Source: Myxococcota bacterium (GTDB taxonomy: Bacteria > Myxococcota > B64-G9). From it: 64,000 nucleotides of DNA. The translations under genes were made by a program, and so were the position numbers. Below are positions 42,848 to 52,363 of this stretch, one piece after another. Each line of letters opens with the position of its first letter. Within the stretch, counting starts at the first letter, position 1. A model generated the notes under the pieces. That model made no database searches. It was not told the origin of the DNA and saw only the letters and a program-made list of their open reading frames with translations. Location of the stretch: assembly GCA_022710975.1 (NCBI GenBank), contig JAKLGA010000003.1, positions 1 through 64,000 of the forward strand, given 5' to 3'.

Positions 42848-45439
42848 ATGCCCCCTGCCCGCGCCCCCCTGCCCATCGACGCGGCGCTGCCCGCGCTGCT
42901 GAAGGCCCTGCGCGCAAGCGGCGCGGCCGTGCTGACCGCCCCGCCCGGGGCGGGCAAGTCCACCCGCGTGCCGCTGGCGCTGCTGGAGGCGGGCCTGCTC
43001 CCCGCCGGCCAGGAGTTGGTGCTGCTCCAGCCGCGGCGGCTGGCGGCCCGGGCCGTGGCCCGTCGCCTGGCCGAGGAGCTGGGCGAGGAGGTGGGCGAGA
43101 CCGTGGGCCACCAGGTGCGCTTCGAGCGCAGGCTGGGGCCGCGCACCCGGGTGCGGGTGGTCACCGAGGGCATCCTCCAGGCCCAGCTCATCGACGATCC
43201 GCTGCTCGCGCGGGTGGGCGCGGTGCTGCTGGACGAGTTCCACGAGCGCTCGGTGCACGCCGACCTGGCGCTCGGCTGCCTGCGCGAGGTGCGCGAGGCG
43301 CGGCCCGAGCTCGACCTGGTGGTCATGTCCGCCACCCTGGAGGCGGAGCCCATCCAGCGTTTCCTGGGCGGCTGCCCGTGGGTCGACTGCCCGGACCGGC
43401 CGCACCCGCTGGAGGTCCTGCACCTGCCCCAGCCCGAGGGCCGGCGGTTGCCGGAGGCCGTGCGCGCGGGGCTGCTCGCGCTCCTCGGCCAGCCCGGGGA
43501 TCCCGGCGGGGACGTCCTGGTGTTCCTGCCCGGGGCCGGGGAGATCCGCGACTGCCTGCAGGCGCTCGGCGCGGCCGGGCTGCCGGGCGCGCCCACGCTG
43601 GTGCCGCTGTACGGCGCGCTGAGCGCGGCCGAGCAGGACCGGGCCGTGCGGCCACCGCCGCCCGGCCAGCCGCGGCGGGTGATCCTGGCCACCAACCTGG
43701 CCGAGACCTCGCTGACCGTGCCCGGGGTGCGGGCGGTGGTGGACACGGGCTGGGTGAAGCGCCTGCGGGCCGAGCCCCGCCTGGGGCTCGACCGCCTGGA
43801 GCGCGGGCGGGTGAGCCGGGCGAGCGCCGACCAGCGCGCCGGCCGGGCCGCCCGCCTGGGGCCGGGCCGGGCCGTGCGCCTGTGGAGCCAGGCCGAGGAG
43901 CGCGGGCTCCCGGCGCGCGAGACGCCCGAGCTCCTGCGGCTCGATCTGGCCCAGCCGCTGCTGGCGGTGCTGGCCTTCCGGCCGGGCGATCCGGCCGGCT
44001 TCCCTCTGCTCGACCCGCCGCCGGCGGCCGCGCGGGAGGCGGCGCTCGAGCTGCTGCGCGCCCTGGGCGCCCTGCCCGCCACGGGCTTCGGGCTCACCCC
44101 GCGCGGGGCGCGCCTGGCCCGCCTGCCGCTGCACCCCAGGCTGGGGGTGCTGCTGCTGCTGGCCGAGGAGCGCGGGCTCGTCCCGCAGGCCGCGCTCCTG
44201 GCCGCGCTGCTCGGGGAGCGCGAGGTGCTGCTCGCGCCCTTCGGCCGCTCCGCCCCGGCGCCCACCTGTCGCTCGGACGTGGTGTGGCGGGCCGAGCTCG
44301 TCCAGGAGCTGGAGGCCGAGGGCCTCTCCCCGCGCGCGGCCGAGCGCCTGGGCCTGTCGCTGCCCGCGGCCCGCGAGGCGCTGCGGGCCCGCGACCAGCT
44401 CCTCGGGCTCATGGGGCCCGCGACCCGGCGGGCCGGGGGACCGGAGGACGAGCGCGCGCTCGAGCGGCTGCTGCTCGGCGCCTTCCCGGACCGGGTCTGC
44501 CGCCGCCGGGAGCCCGGCGCCCCGGAGGCCCGCATGGTGGGCGGGCGCGGGGTGCGGCTGTCGGAGGAGAGCGGCGTGCGGGAGCCCGAGCTCTTCCTGG
44601 CGCTCAGCGCCGACGCGGGCGCGCGCGGCACCCACGCGGTGAGCCTGGTGCGCCAGGCCAGCGCGCTGGAGCCCGGGGACCTCGCGGCGCTCTACCCCGA
44701 GGCCCTGGCCGAGGAGGTGGAGGCGCGCTTCGATCCCGCCCGCGAGGCCGTGGTGGGGGTCTCCTCCCGGCGCTACCGCGATCTGCCCCTCAGCGAGCAG
44801 GAGGGCGCCGCCGTGGACGAGGTCCGGGCCGGCGCGGCCCTGGCCGCGGCGGCCACGCCGCGCTTCGCCGAGCTCTTCCAGCCCGGCCCGCGGGACGCGC
44901 AGCTCCTGGCCCGCCTGCGCCTGGCCGCCCGGCTGCTGCCCGAGGAGGGCTGGCCCGCGGTGGACGAGCCGGAGCTGCGCGCGCTGCTCGGCGAGGCCTG
45001 CCAGGGCCGGCGCTCCTTCGCCGAGCTGCGCCGCCTGTCCTGGGCCGAGCTGCTGCGCGGGCGGCTGCGGCCGGATCGCCGCCGGGCGCTCGAGCAGGCG
45101 CTCCCCGAGCGCCTGCGCGTGCCCTCGGGCCGCGAGGCGCCCATCGACTACGCCCCGGCCCTCGAGCCGGGAGGCGCCCCGCGCCTGCGGGTCAAGCTGC
45201 AGGAGGTGTTCGGCCTGGCGGACAGCCCGCGGGTGGCCCGCGGCCGGCTGGCGCTCACCCTCGAGCTGCTGGGGCCGCACGGGCGGCCGGTCCAGGTGAC
45301 CGCGGATCTGCGCTCCTTCTGGGCCGTGGGCTACCCGGCCGTGCGCAAGGAGCTGCGCGGCCGCTACCCCCGCCACCCCTGGCCCGAGGACCCCTGGAGC
45401 GCCGAGCCCACCGGCCGGGCCAAGCCGCGCAAGCGCTGA
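42848..45439 (+). CDS. hrpB: ATP-dependent RNA helicase HrpB
   Basis: This 863-aa DEAH-box helicase has Walker A TAPPGAGKST, the variant Walker B DEFHERS, SATLE, VFLPGAGEI, TNLAETSLTVPGV and QRAGRAARLGPG. The helicase-associated and C-terminal regions (FDPAREAVVGVSSRRYRDLPL; RLRVKLQEVFGL...GYPAVRKELRGRYPRHPWPEDPW split here across residues) match HrpB rather than HrpA, and the length is typical. RNA substrate is unknown even in E. coli. It follows the OmpA-like gene closely. Confidence 0.95.
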   Translation: MPPARAPLPIDAALPALLKALRASGAAVLTAPPGAGKSTRVPLALLEAGLLPAGQELVLLQPRRLAARAVARRLAEELGEEVGETVGHQVRFERRLGPRTRVRVVTEGILQAQLIDDPLLARVGAVLLDEFHERSVHADLALGCLREVREARPELDLVVMSATLEAEPIQRFLGGCPWVDCPDRPHPLEVLHLPQPEGRRLPEAVRAGLLALLGQPGDPGGDVLVFLPGAGEIRDCLQALGAAGLPGAPTLVPLYGALSAAEQDRAVRPPPPGQPRRVILATNLAETSLTVPGVRAVVDTGWVKRLRAEPRLGLDRLERGRVSRASADQRAGRAARLGPGRAVRLWSQAEERGLPARETPELLRLDLAQPLLAVLAFRPGDPAGFPLLDPPPAAAREAALELLRALGALPATGFGLTPRGARLARLPLHPRLGVLLLLAEERGLVPQAALLAALLGEREVLLAPFGRSAPAPTCRSDVVWRAELVQELEAEGLSPRAAERLGLSLPAAREALRARDQLLGLMGPATRRAGGPEDERALERLLLGAFPDRVCRRREPGAPEARMVGGRGVRLSEESGVREPELFLALSADAGARGTHAVSLVRQASALEPGDLAALYPEALAEEVEARFDPAREAVVGVSSRRYRDLPLSEQEGAAVDEVRAGAALAAAATPRFAELFQPGPRDAQLLARLRLAARLLPEEGWPAVDEPELRALLGEACQGRRSFAELRRLSWAELLRGRLRPDRRRALEQALPERLRVPSGREAPIDYAPALEPGGAPRLRVKLQEVFGLADSPRVARGRLALTLELLGPHGRPVQVTADLRSFWAVGYPAVRKELRGRYPRHPWPEDPWSAEPTGRAKPRKR

Positions 45440-45504
45440 TCGGGCTGGGCCAGGGCCCGCGGAACGTGCTACCGTGGACGCCGTCGAACCACCGAGGAGG
45501 CGCG

Positions 45505-46041
45505 ATGAAGCCGAAGTTCATCCTGGTGATCCTGCTCCTGGCCGGCGCGGGCGGCGGCGTGCTCTGGTGGATGAAGCAGCTGCCCGTGCTGCCCAACCTG
45601 GTGCTCCAGGACGCGCGCGGGACCCAGTTCAGCCTGGACACCCTGCGCGGCGCCAACATCGACCTGGTGATCGGCCTGCTCGGCCCGACCGACGCCGCCA
45701 GCCAGCTCGCCTGCCGCCAGCTCCAGGCGGCCTTCCTGAAGTACGGCAAGAACGTGAGCTTCGCCGGGCTGGTGTTCAGCGGCACGCCCGATCAGATCGC
45801 CAAGCTCGCCCAGGACCAGCAGCTCGGCTTCCCGCTCTACCCGCTCCAGGCGGGCACGGCCCCGGATCCCAAGGCGGTCATGCAGTTCTTCGAGATGGCC
45901 GGCGAGTCCTACGGCATGACGGGCGCGGCCATCCAGAGCGGCACCATCCTGGTCATCGACCACAAGCGCAGGCTGCGCGCGCTGCTCCAGTTCCAGGACG
46001 CCGGACAGCTCGACGAGAAGCTCAGGGAGCTGGGGTACTAG
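45505..46041 (+). CDS. Membrane-anchored thioredoxin-fold protein lacking CxxC
   Basis: This 178-aa protein has an N-terminal membrane anchor (FILVILLLAGAGGGVLWW) and a TlpA/AhpC-like fold: LVLQDARGTQFSLDTLRGANIDLVIGLLG, then SQLACRQLQAAFLKYGKNVSFAGLVF and later GAAIQSGTILVIDHKRRLRAL. The redox site has one cysteine, in LACRQL, and no CxxC. It may be peroxiredoxin-like or non-catalytic. GAGGAGG precedes the ATG. Its last 20 nt overlap the convergent tungstate ATPase gene. Confidence 0.75.
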   Translation: MKPKFILVILLLAGAGGGVLWWMKQLPVLPNLVLQDARGTQFSLDTLRGANIDLVIGLLGPTDAASQLACRQLQAAFLKYGKNVSFAGLVFSGTPDQIAKLAQDQQLGFPLYPLQAGTAPDPKAVMQFFEMAGESYGMTGAAIQSGTILVIDHKRRLRALLQFQDAGQLDEKLRELGY

Positions 46042-46696
46042 CCCGCCCGGCCCGCAGCTCGAGCGTGCGATCGGCCAGGCGCGCGGCCAGCGCGTGATCG
46101 TGGGTGGCCAGCATCAACCCGGCCCCGCGCCCGCGCGCCGCGCGCACCCAGCCCTCGACGGCCGCGAGGTGGGCCTCGTCCACGCCGGCGGTGGGCTCGT
46201 CGAGCAGCAGCAGCCCGGGCGCCGGCGCCAGCGCGGCGAGCTGGGCCAGCGAGAGCAGCTTCCGCTCCCCGCCCGAGAGCGACGGGGCCTGCCGGGCGGC
46301 CAGCCCCTCGATCCCCAGCTCCGCCAGCGCGGTCCGGGCCCGCGCCCGCGCGTCCCGGCGGCCCACCCCCCGGGCGCGCAGCCCGAAGGTGGCCAGCTCC
46401 AGCGCCGGGCCGGCGAACGGGTAGGGCTCCTGCAGCGCGAGTGCCAGCGCCTGGCGGTAGGCCGTGGGCGCCGGGGCGCGCCCGCAGTGCGCGCCGCCGC
46501 CCGCCAGGCGGATCTCCCCGGCCTCGAGGTCGAGCAGCCCGGCCACGGCCAGCAGCAGCGTGCTCTTGCCCGAGCCGTTCTCGCCCACCACGGCCAGTGC
46601 CTCGCCCGGCTGCAGCTGGAGCGCGGACAGCTCGAGCGCCAGCCGCGCGCCGCGCCGCACCCGGAGCCCCTGGAGCTCGAGCAGCGGGCCGCTCAT
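46022..46696 (-). CDS. tupC: ABC transporter ATPase, tungstate-type importer
   Basis: This 224-aa ATPase has Walker A GENGSGKST, signature LSGGERKLLSLAQ and Walker B GLLLLDEPTAGVD, followed by LATHDH. It lacks the regulatory C-terminal domain of ModC. It belongs to a three-gene operon with a TupA-like binding protein and a TupB-like permease, all joined by 4-nt overlaps. It convergently overlaps the thioredoxin-fold gene. Confidence 0.85.
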   Translation of the reverse strand: MSGPLLELQGLRVRRGARLALELSALQLQPGEALAVVGENGSGKSTLLLAVAGLLDLEAGEIRLAGGGAHCGRAPAPTAYRQALALALQEPYPFAGPALELATFGLRARGVGRRDARARARTALAELGIEGLAARQAPSLSGGERKLLSLAQLAALAPAPGLLLLDEPTAGVDEAHLAAVEGWVRAARGRGAGLMLATHDHALAARLADRTLELRAGRASTPAP

Positions 46697-47385
46697 CGCT
46701 CCCCCGCGCGGGCCTCGAGCACGGCCGAGAGAGCGTTGACCCCCAGCGCCACCAGGAGCAGCACCGCGCCCAGGGCCACCCCCAGGGCGAACTCGCCCCG
46801 GCCCGTCTCGAAGGCGATGCCGGTGGCGATGTTGCGGGTGTAGCCGAGGATGTTGCCGCCCAGCATGAAGGAGATGCCCACCTCGGAGAACACCCGGCCG
46901 AAGACCACGGCCAGCGCCGCCCACAGCGCGGGGCTGCGCTCGCGCGAGAGCACCCACAGCGCGCGGCCGCGGCTCGCGCCCAGCCCGAGCGCGGCCTGGG
47001 CGATGCGCGGGTCGGCCTTCTCCACGGCCGCGGCCGAGAGCCCGACCACCAGCGGCAGGGCGAGCGCGGCCTGGCCGAGCACCATGGCGGTGGGGGTGTA
47101 GAGCAGCCCCAGCCCGCCCAGCGGTCCGGAGCGGGACAGCAGCGCGTAGCCCAGCAACCCGATCAGCACGGTGGGGGTGGCCATGAGCGCGTGCACCACC
47201 GCGCGCAGCGCCCCCTTGCCGCGGAAGCGCGCCTGGCCGAGCAGCAGCCCGAGCGGCAGGCCGAGGAGCGCGGCGAGCAGCAGGGACGCGACCGAGACCC
47301 CCACCGAGACCTGCACCGCGCCCCACACCTCGGGGTCGCCGGCGAACAGGCGGGCCAGGCCCTCTCCCGCGCCCTCCAGGATCAC
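46693..47385 (-). CDS. tupB: ABC permease, tungstate-type importer
   Basis: This 230-aa inner-membrane permease has about five helices and the ATPase-contact loop LGASRGRALWVLSRERSPAL. VGISFMLGGNILGYTRNIATGI is the typical TupB-like ending. The GTG start at 47385 overlaps the stop of the binding-protein gene (GTGA), and its stop overlaps the ATPase start (ATGA). Confidence 0.88.
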   Translation of the reverse strand: MILEGAGEGLARLFAGDPEVWGAVQVSVGVSVASLLLAALLGLPLGLLLGQARFRGKGALRAVVHALMATPTVLIGLLGYALLSRSGPLGGLGLLYTPTAMVLGQAALALPLVVGLSAAAVEKADPRIAQAALGLGASRGRALWVLSRERSPALWAALAVVFGRVFSEVGISFMLGGNILGYTRNIATGIAFETGRGEFALGVALGAVLLLVALGVNALSAVLEARAGER

Positions 47386-48281
47386 CGCGCCCCCTCGCCC
47401 CCGGCCGCGGGCAGCAGGTCGGGGTGGAAGAGCTGCGCGCCCTTCACCCGGAAGGCGCCGATGCGCCGCTGGCCCTCGGCTGAGCCCAGGTAGCCGCACA
47501 GCGCCAGGGCCTCGCCGTGCTTCGCGTGCGCGAAGCGGGAGGGCGGCACGGCCATGAAGCTGTAGACGTTGAGCAGCCGGGCGTCGCCCTCGAGCACGAC
47601 GCGCAGCCCGAGCTGGTCCTGGAGGTACAGGTAGGTGGCCCGGTCGGTCAGCGCGTAGGCGCCCTTCTCGTCCGCGATGCGCAGCGCGGGCGCCTGGCCC
47701 TGGCCCACCTCGGCGTACCAGGGTGCCACGGGCGTCGCCCCGGCCGCGGCCCACAGCCGCTTCTCGGCCATGTGGGTGCCCGAGCCGTCCCCGCGAGACA
47801 CGAAGGGCGCGCCCCTGGCCGCCACGCGCCGCAGGGCCTCGACGGTGTCGGCCGCGCCCCTCACCCCGGCGGGATCGCTCTGCGGGCCGACCAGCACGAA
47901 GTCGTTGTGCATCAACCGCTGGGGGTGCACCCCGAACCCGGCCGCCAGGAAGGCCGCCTCGGCCTCGGGGTCGTGCACCAGGACCGCGTCCACGTCCCCG
48001 TGCTCGGCGAGCCTCAGGGCCTGGCCGGTGCCCACGGCCAGCACCTGCACCTCGATGCCGGTGCGAGCCCTGAAGTCCGGGAGCAGCTCGGCCAGCAGCC
48101 CGGTGTTGTCCACCGAGGTGGTGGTGGCGAGCTTCATGCTCCGGCCGGCGCAGGCGCACGCCGGCGTCCCCGGCGCCGAGGCCTCCGCGGCCCGCGGATC
48201 GGGCTCGACCTTCCTGCAGCCCGGGGCCGCCAGGATCGCCAGGATCACCGTGCCCAGGAATGCTCTGCCGAGCGCGCGCAT
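47382..48281 (-). CDS. tupA: Tungstate/molybdate-type substrate-binding protein
   Basis: This 299-aa protein has a signal with lipobox APGC. The mature protein contains LATTTSVDNTGLLAELLPDF, the oxyanion-binding start of TupA, then GDVDAVLVHDPEAE and VSRGDGSGTHMAEKRLW. TupA proteins bind tungstate very tightly; vanadate or molybdate binding cannot be excluded. GGAGG lies upstream of the ATG. As first gene of the operon it probably receives metal-dependent control, but no clear operator was found. Confidence 0.9.
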   Translation of the reverse strand: MRALGRAFLGTVILAILAAPGCRKVEPDPRAAEASAPGTPACACAGRSMKLATTTSVDNTGLLAELLPDFRARTGIEVQVLAVGTGQALRLAEHGDVDAVLVHDPEAEAAFLAAGFGVHPQRLMHNDFVLVGPQSDPAGVRGAADTVEALRRVAARGAPFVSRGDGSGTHMAEKRLWAAAGATPVAPWYAEVGQGQAPALRIADEKGAYALTDRATYLYLQDQLGLRVVLEGDARLLNVYSFMAVPPSRFAHAKHGEALALCGYLGSAEGQRRIGAFRVKGAQLFHPDLLPAAGGEGAR

Positions 48282-48398
48282 GCCGAGACCTCCGCCAAGG
48301 CGCACCATGGCAAACAACCGCGCGGCGGGCAAGCCCCAGGGCGGAATCCGCGCAGCCTTCGGCCCGCGACGTGATACACCTCTCGCCAGGAGGGTCGG

Positions 48399-49052
48399 AT
48401 GGACCCCGCCCACAAGCCCAGGCCCTTCCTGGCCGGGTTGCTCGCGGTCCTGCTGCTCGGCCTCGCGGCCGCGCTGCTGATCGCCCTGTGCGCCGGCCCG
48501 GCCGCGGCGGGCGGACCCGCGGCGCCGCCCGAGCACGCCATTCCCCTCTGCGTCCACCTGGCGGGTCCGGAGGACGGCCATCCTCCGCTCCGCGCCTTCC
48601 TCGAGGCCGCCGTCCCGCGCGCCCAGGAGCTCCTCGGGCCGGCCGGGGCGCGCTTCGAGGTGCGCGGCACGAGGGCGGGCGAACCCGCGGAGCGCGCGGT
48701 GCAGAACGCGGCCGAGCGGGACGCGCTGGCGGCGCACGCCGGCGAGGCGGGCTGCGTGCACGTCTTCCTCCTGCCGCGCCTCGGGGACCTCGAGCGCAAG
48801 GACCTGGACATCGCCGGCCGGCACTGGCGCTACCAGGGCAAGGACCGGCGCCTCCGGGGCCGGCGCTACGTGCTGGTCGCGCCGGCCTCCGCGCGCGTGG
48901 ACACGCTGGCCCACGAGCTCGGGCACTACTTCGGGCTCGGCCACCGGGCGGAGCGGCAGAACCTCATGAAGCAGCTCCCGCGCGACCCCGCGCCCGGGCT
49001 CACCCCGGCACAGCTGCGGGTGGTCTCCCGGACCCTACGCTCCTTCCGCTGA
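48399..49052 (+). CDS. Small membrane-anchored or secreted zinc metalloprotease
   Basis: This 217-aa protein has one N-terminal hydrophobic segment (FLAGLLAVLLLGLAAALLIAL), possibly a signal peptide or anchor. The metzincin-type zinc motif HELGHYFGLGH near the C-terminus has three His ligands and the conserved Gly. A Met (NLMKQL) follows at Met-turn distance. Domain size is small compared with other metzincins. AGGAGGGT precedes the ATG. It is convergent with the next lipoprotein gene. Confidence 0.85.
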   Translation: MDPAHKPRPFLAGLLAVLLLGLAAALLIALCAGPAAAGGPAAPPEHAIPLCVHLAGPEDGHPPLRAFLEAAVPRAQELLGPAGARFEVRGTRAGEPAERAVQNAAERDALAAHAGEAGCVHVFLLPRLGDLERKDLDIAGRHWRYQGKDRRLRGRRYVLVAPASARVDTLAHELGHYFGLGHRAERQNLMKQLPRDPAPGLTPAQLRVVSRTLRSFR

Positions 49053-49079
49053 CGGCGGCGCGGTCCGAGGCGGCGGGGT

Positions 49080-50228
49080 TCAACTCCCGTCGCAGATCGG
49101 CTCCGGAGCCTGGCACTGGTTCGCGCTGCACTCCAGCTCCGACTGGCACTCGCTGTAGTCAGCGCAGGCCGAGCCCGCCGGCTTCCGCTCCGTGCACAGG
49201 TGGGTCAGGGAGTCGCAGAAGAGGTTCCGGGGATCGCACGGGGCGGTCGGCTGCAGGTTGCACACCGCGCCCAGGACCAGGTAGTCCAGGCAGGTCCCAA
49301 CCTCCTCTCCCTGGGGGATGACGCAGCTCGTGCCGTCCGCGCACTCCAGCGGGGAAGCGCACTCCGCGCCCGAGGGCTGGGTGCCGTGGAAGAACTCCTG
49401 GCAGCCCCCGAACAGGAACGCCAGCTCCGCCCCGCACGGCGCGCTCCCCATGCTCTCGAGGCAGGCACCCGCCAGCACCGGGTCGTAGCTCGCCCGGCCC
49501 GCCGCGACCGCCGTCTGCCAGGTGCTCCCGAAGTCGCGGAAGAACAGGGCGGTGAAGTCGATGCAGCCCTGGAGCGTGGAGAACTTGTCCTGGCCGAGGT
49601 CCTGGAGCTCCTCGTAGTCGCAGCAGCGGAAGAGCATCTCGCAGTACTCGATCCCGAACTCGGGCCCGAACTCGTCGAGGGCCACGCTGCGGGGAGCGCA
49701 GGCGGGCGGGGTCTGGAGCGGATCGCACTCCTCGCCCTGACCGCAGGCCCGCCCGCAGGCGCCGCAGGCGGAGTCCAGGTCCAGCCGCTGGCAGCCGCTC
49801 CCGCACCCGCCGCCGAGATCCGGGCAGCGGAACGCGAGGGTGAGCGTCTGGGCCGCCTCCTCCCCCTGGAAGTCGGTGAAGGACACGCGGTAGTCCCGGC
49901 TCTCGTCCCCGTAGAAGTCGAAGGGCTCCACGGCCGCGAAGGCGGGCCAGCCCAGCTCGAGCTGGAACAGCCCCTGGCTCCTGGCCTCGAACGCGCCGAG
50001 CAGCGCGCCGTCCGCGTCGCGCAGCACGCCGCCCACGAGGTCCTGCGGGCCGTCGGGATCGCTCACCGCGGCCAGGACGGTGACCGTGGCTCCGTCGAGC
50101 AGCTCGGACACGTTGGTCTCCAGGCTCAGCAGGACCGGCGGGCGGTTGCCGACCTCCGACCCGCACCCGCCAGCGACCGCCAGGACGACCAGCCAGGGAC
50201 CGAGCGCGGACCAGGGCACGCGTCGCAT
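49080..50228 (-). CDS. Cysteine-rich lipoprotein
   Basis: This 382-aa protein has a lipoprotein signal (LVVLAVAGGC). It has a bacterial Ig-like fold (PPVLLSLETNVSELLDGATVTVLAAVSDPDGPQ) and a cysteine-rich middle (GSGCQRLDLDSACGACGRAC). The helical domain CEMLFRCCDYEELQ...LQGCIDF is followed by a Dickkopf-like Cys tail (LECADGTSCV; GSACADYSECQSELEC). Many myxobacterial genomes encode such surface lipoproteins. Function unknown. Confidence 0.85.
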   Translation of the reverse strand: MRRVPWSALGPWLVVLAVAGGCGSEVGNRPPVLLSLETNVSELLDGATVTVLAAVSDPDGPQDLVGGVLRDADGALLGAFEARSQGLFQLELGWPAFAAVEPFDFYGDESRDYRVSFTDFQGEEAAQTLTLAFRCPDLGGGCGSGCQRLDLDSACGACGRACGQGEECDPLQTPPACAPRSVALDEFGPEFGIEYCEMLFRCCDYEELQDLGQDKFSTLQGCIDFTALFFRDFGSTWQTAVAAGRASYDPVLAGACLESMGSAPCGAELAFLFGGCQEFFHGTQPSGAECASPLECADGTSCVIPQGEEVGTCLDYLVLGAVCNLQPTAPCDPRNLFCDSLTHLCTERKPAGSACADYSECQSELECSANQCQAPEPICDGS

Positions 50229-50369
50229 GTCGACTCCTCCTCGAGCTCGGACGGCGAGGGACGCATGACCCTACTCCGGAACGCCCGGCCCGGGCAACCG
50301 CCCCCTCGCGGCGGTCGCCAGGCCGTGCTAGGCTGCGGCCCGATCGGCGATGGCCAGGAGGCGCAGGCG

Positions 50370-51581
50370 ATGAGGCGACAGGCATGGACGGCGGTGGCGC
50401 TCGGGTTGCTCGCCGGGCTGGCGGCGCCCGGGTCGGCCCAGGAGGGGCCGCCCGGGCCGGTGGTGGCCGTGTTCGACATCCAGACGAAGAGGATCGCCTT
50501 CCCGCCGGACGTGCTCGAGGGCATGACCGACTACCTCGGCTCGCTGCTCGCCAAGCACGGCTACCAGGTGGTGCCCCGCTCCCAGCTCAGGGAGCGCCTG
50601 ACCACCGCCAAGACCGCCTCGTACAAGGAGTGCTACGAGGAGAGCTGCCAGATCGAGATCGGCAAGGAGCTGGCCGCGGACAAGTCGCTGGCCACCCAGA
50701 TCCTGAAGCTGGGCGGCCAGTGCAAGGTGACGGTCGCGCTCTACGATCTGAAGAAGGCCACCAGCGAGCGCGCGGGCACCCAGTCCGGCGGGTGCGAAGA
50801 GGCTCAGGTGGTCCAGGCGCTGGAGCGGGCGGTCCTCGAGATGGTGGGAGCGAAGGTGGCCCCCGCGGAACCGGTCGCAGCCCCGGACAAGCCCTCGCCC
50901 GGCCCGGCCCTCGAGATGATGATCCAGATCCCCGCGGGGGAGTCCTGGATGGGCTGCAGCCTGGACGACTTCGGCTGCAAGGAGGAGGAGAAGCCCCTCC
51001 ACAAGGTGCACCTGGGCGAGTTCTGGATGGACGCGACCGAGGTGACGGTCGCGGCCTACAGGCGTTGCGTCGAGGCCGGGAGGTGCGAGGAACCCGGGAC
51101 CCAGAAGCACTGCAACTGGGCCGAATCCGGCAGGGAGCAGCACCCGATCAACTGCGTGAGCTGGGACCGCGCGAGGGCCTACTGCGGCTGGGTCGGGAAG
51201 CGGCTGCCGACCGAGGCGGAGTGGGAGAAGGCGGCCCGCGGCGGATCGATCAGGGCACGCTACGGCGAGCTCGGCGCGGTGGCCTGGTTCGGCGAGGGGC
51301 TGGCCGGCCAGACGCACCCGGTCCGGCAGAAGCAGCCGAACGGCTTCGGGCTCCACGACACCCTGGGGAACGTCTGGGAGTGGTGCGCGGACTGGTCCAG
51401 CGGCGATTACTACCAGCGCTCCCCCGCAAGGAACCCTCCAGGACCCGCCCGCGGGGAGAGCCGGGTGCTGCGCGGCGGCTCCTGGTCGGATCCGGAAGCC
51501 TCGCAGCGGGTGTCTGCCAGAAAGGGCGCTCCGCCCGAAGTCGGGAACGGCACCATTGGCTTCCGCTGCGCCAAGCCCTGA
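50370..51581 (+). CDS. Secreted formylglycine-generating-enzyme-fold (SUMF1) protein
   Basis: This 403-aa protein has a signal peptide ending GSAQ and an N-terminal domain of about 140 residues with VVAVFDIQTKRIAFPPDVL. Next comes an FGE/SUMF1 domain (about 190-400): IPAGESWMGC, GEFWMDATEVTVAAYRRC, NCVSWDRARAYCGWVGKRLPTEAEWEKAARG, GNVWEWCADW and RVLRGGSW are the standard landmarks. The domain is often used as a non-catalytic module in myxobacteria. CAGGAGG precedes the ATG. Confidence 0.9.
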   Translation: MRRQAWTAVALGLLAGLAAPGSAQEGPPGPVVAVFDIQTKRIAFPPDVLEGMTDYLGSLLAKHGYQVVPRSQLRERLTTAKTASYKECYEESCQIEIGKELAADKSLATQILKLGGQCKVTVALYDLKKATSERAGTQSGGCEEAQVVQALERAVLEMVGAKVAPAEPVAAPDKPSPGPALEMMIQIPAGESWMGCSLDDFGCKEEEKPLHKVHLGEFWMDATEVTVAAYRRCVEAGRCEEPGTQKHCNWAESGREQHPINCVSWDRARAYCGWVGKRLPTEAEWEKAARGGSIRARYGELGAVAWFGEGLAGQTHPVRQKQPNGFGLHDTLGNVWEWCADWSSGDYYQRSPARNPPGPARGESRVLRGGSWSDPEASQRVSARKGAPPEVGNGTIGFRCAKP

Positions 51582-51634
51582 ACGCCCTGGCTCCTCCGTC
51601 TCGCGGGTGGGTGGCGCCTCCCGGACGGTCCGGC

Positions 51635-52363
51635 TCAGAAGCGCAGGGTGAACGCGCCGCCCCCGCCTCCGTCCCCATAGGCGACGGGCTCGAGGGTGAA
51701 GCTCAGGTCGCCGGCCGAGGCCTGTTCGCCAGCCGGGCCCAGCTCGGGCGAACCGTCCCAGGCGATGACCCCGCCGATCGCCACCCCCAGCCCGGCCACC
51801 TGGAAGATCATGGTGAAGAGGTTCCCGATTCCCGCCAGCCGGTGGGTCCCTTCGCTGGTCCCCTGGTAGCAGAAGACGCCGCTCTCGCACTCGCGGTACG
51901 GCTGCTCGTAGGTGAAGTTGTGCTGCATGGCCAGCACCGGCCCGGCCAGGGGGATGGCGTACTCGGGCTCGTCCAGTGCGTAGATGGCCTGCAGCACCGC
52001 GCCCAGCAGGAACCCGCCCAGCCCGCCCGCCAGGAGAGGCACGCCTCGATTGAAGTGGTTGTACTCGACCTGCGATACGGACCCCCCGGAGGCAAGCGCA
52101 TCGCCCTGGCCCGAAAGGAGCCCGCCGTCGTCGAGGCAGTTCCCTGCGGCGTCCATGGGGTAGAGCCGGGCGCCGCGCTCGAGCCGGACGATCACCGAGC
52201 GGCCGTCGGCCGAACGGGCCCGCACCTGAGTCTCCTCGAGGCGCGTGAGATCGCTGGCGGCCCTGGCCGCCTCCTCGGGCTGGATGGTGTAGCGGTAGGT
52301 GCAACCGGCACCAAACGCCACGAACGAGAGGGACAGGAGCGCTGCCCATTTCTTCGTCGACAT
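51635..52363 (-). CDS. Lipoprotein of unknown function
   Basis: This 242-aa protein has the signal LLSLSFVAFGAGC. The mature part contains ARAASDLTRLEETQVRARSADGRSVIVRLERGARLYP and a glycine-rich hydrophobic stretch (VPLLAGGLGGFLLGAVLQAIYAL). A second hydrophobic segment (IFQVAGLGVAIGGVIAW) follows. GGAGGAGA precedes the ATG. Family not recognised; a membrane-inserted or pore-like role is only guessed from the glycine-rich segments. Confidence 0.75.
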   Translation of the reverse strand: MSTKKWAALLSLSFVAFGAGCTYRYTIQPEEAARAASDLTRLEETQVRARSADGRSVIVRLERGARLYPMDAAGNCLDDGGLLSGQGDALASGGSVSQVEYNHFNRGVPLLAGGLGGFLLGAVLQAIYALDEPEYAIPLAGPVLAMQHNFTYEQPYRECESGVFCYQGTSEGTHRLAGIGNLFTMIFQVAGLGVAIGGVIAWDGSPELGPAGEQASAGDLSFTLEPVAYGDGGGGGAFTLRF

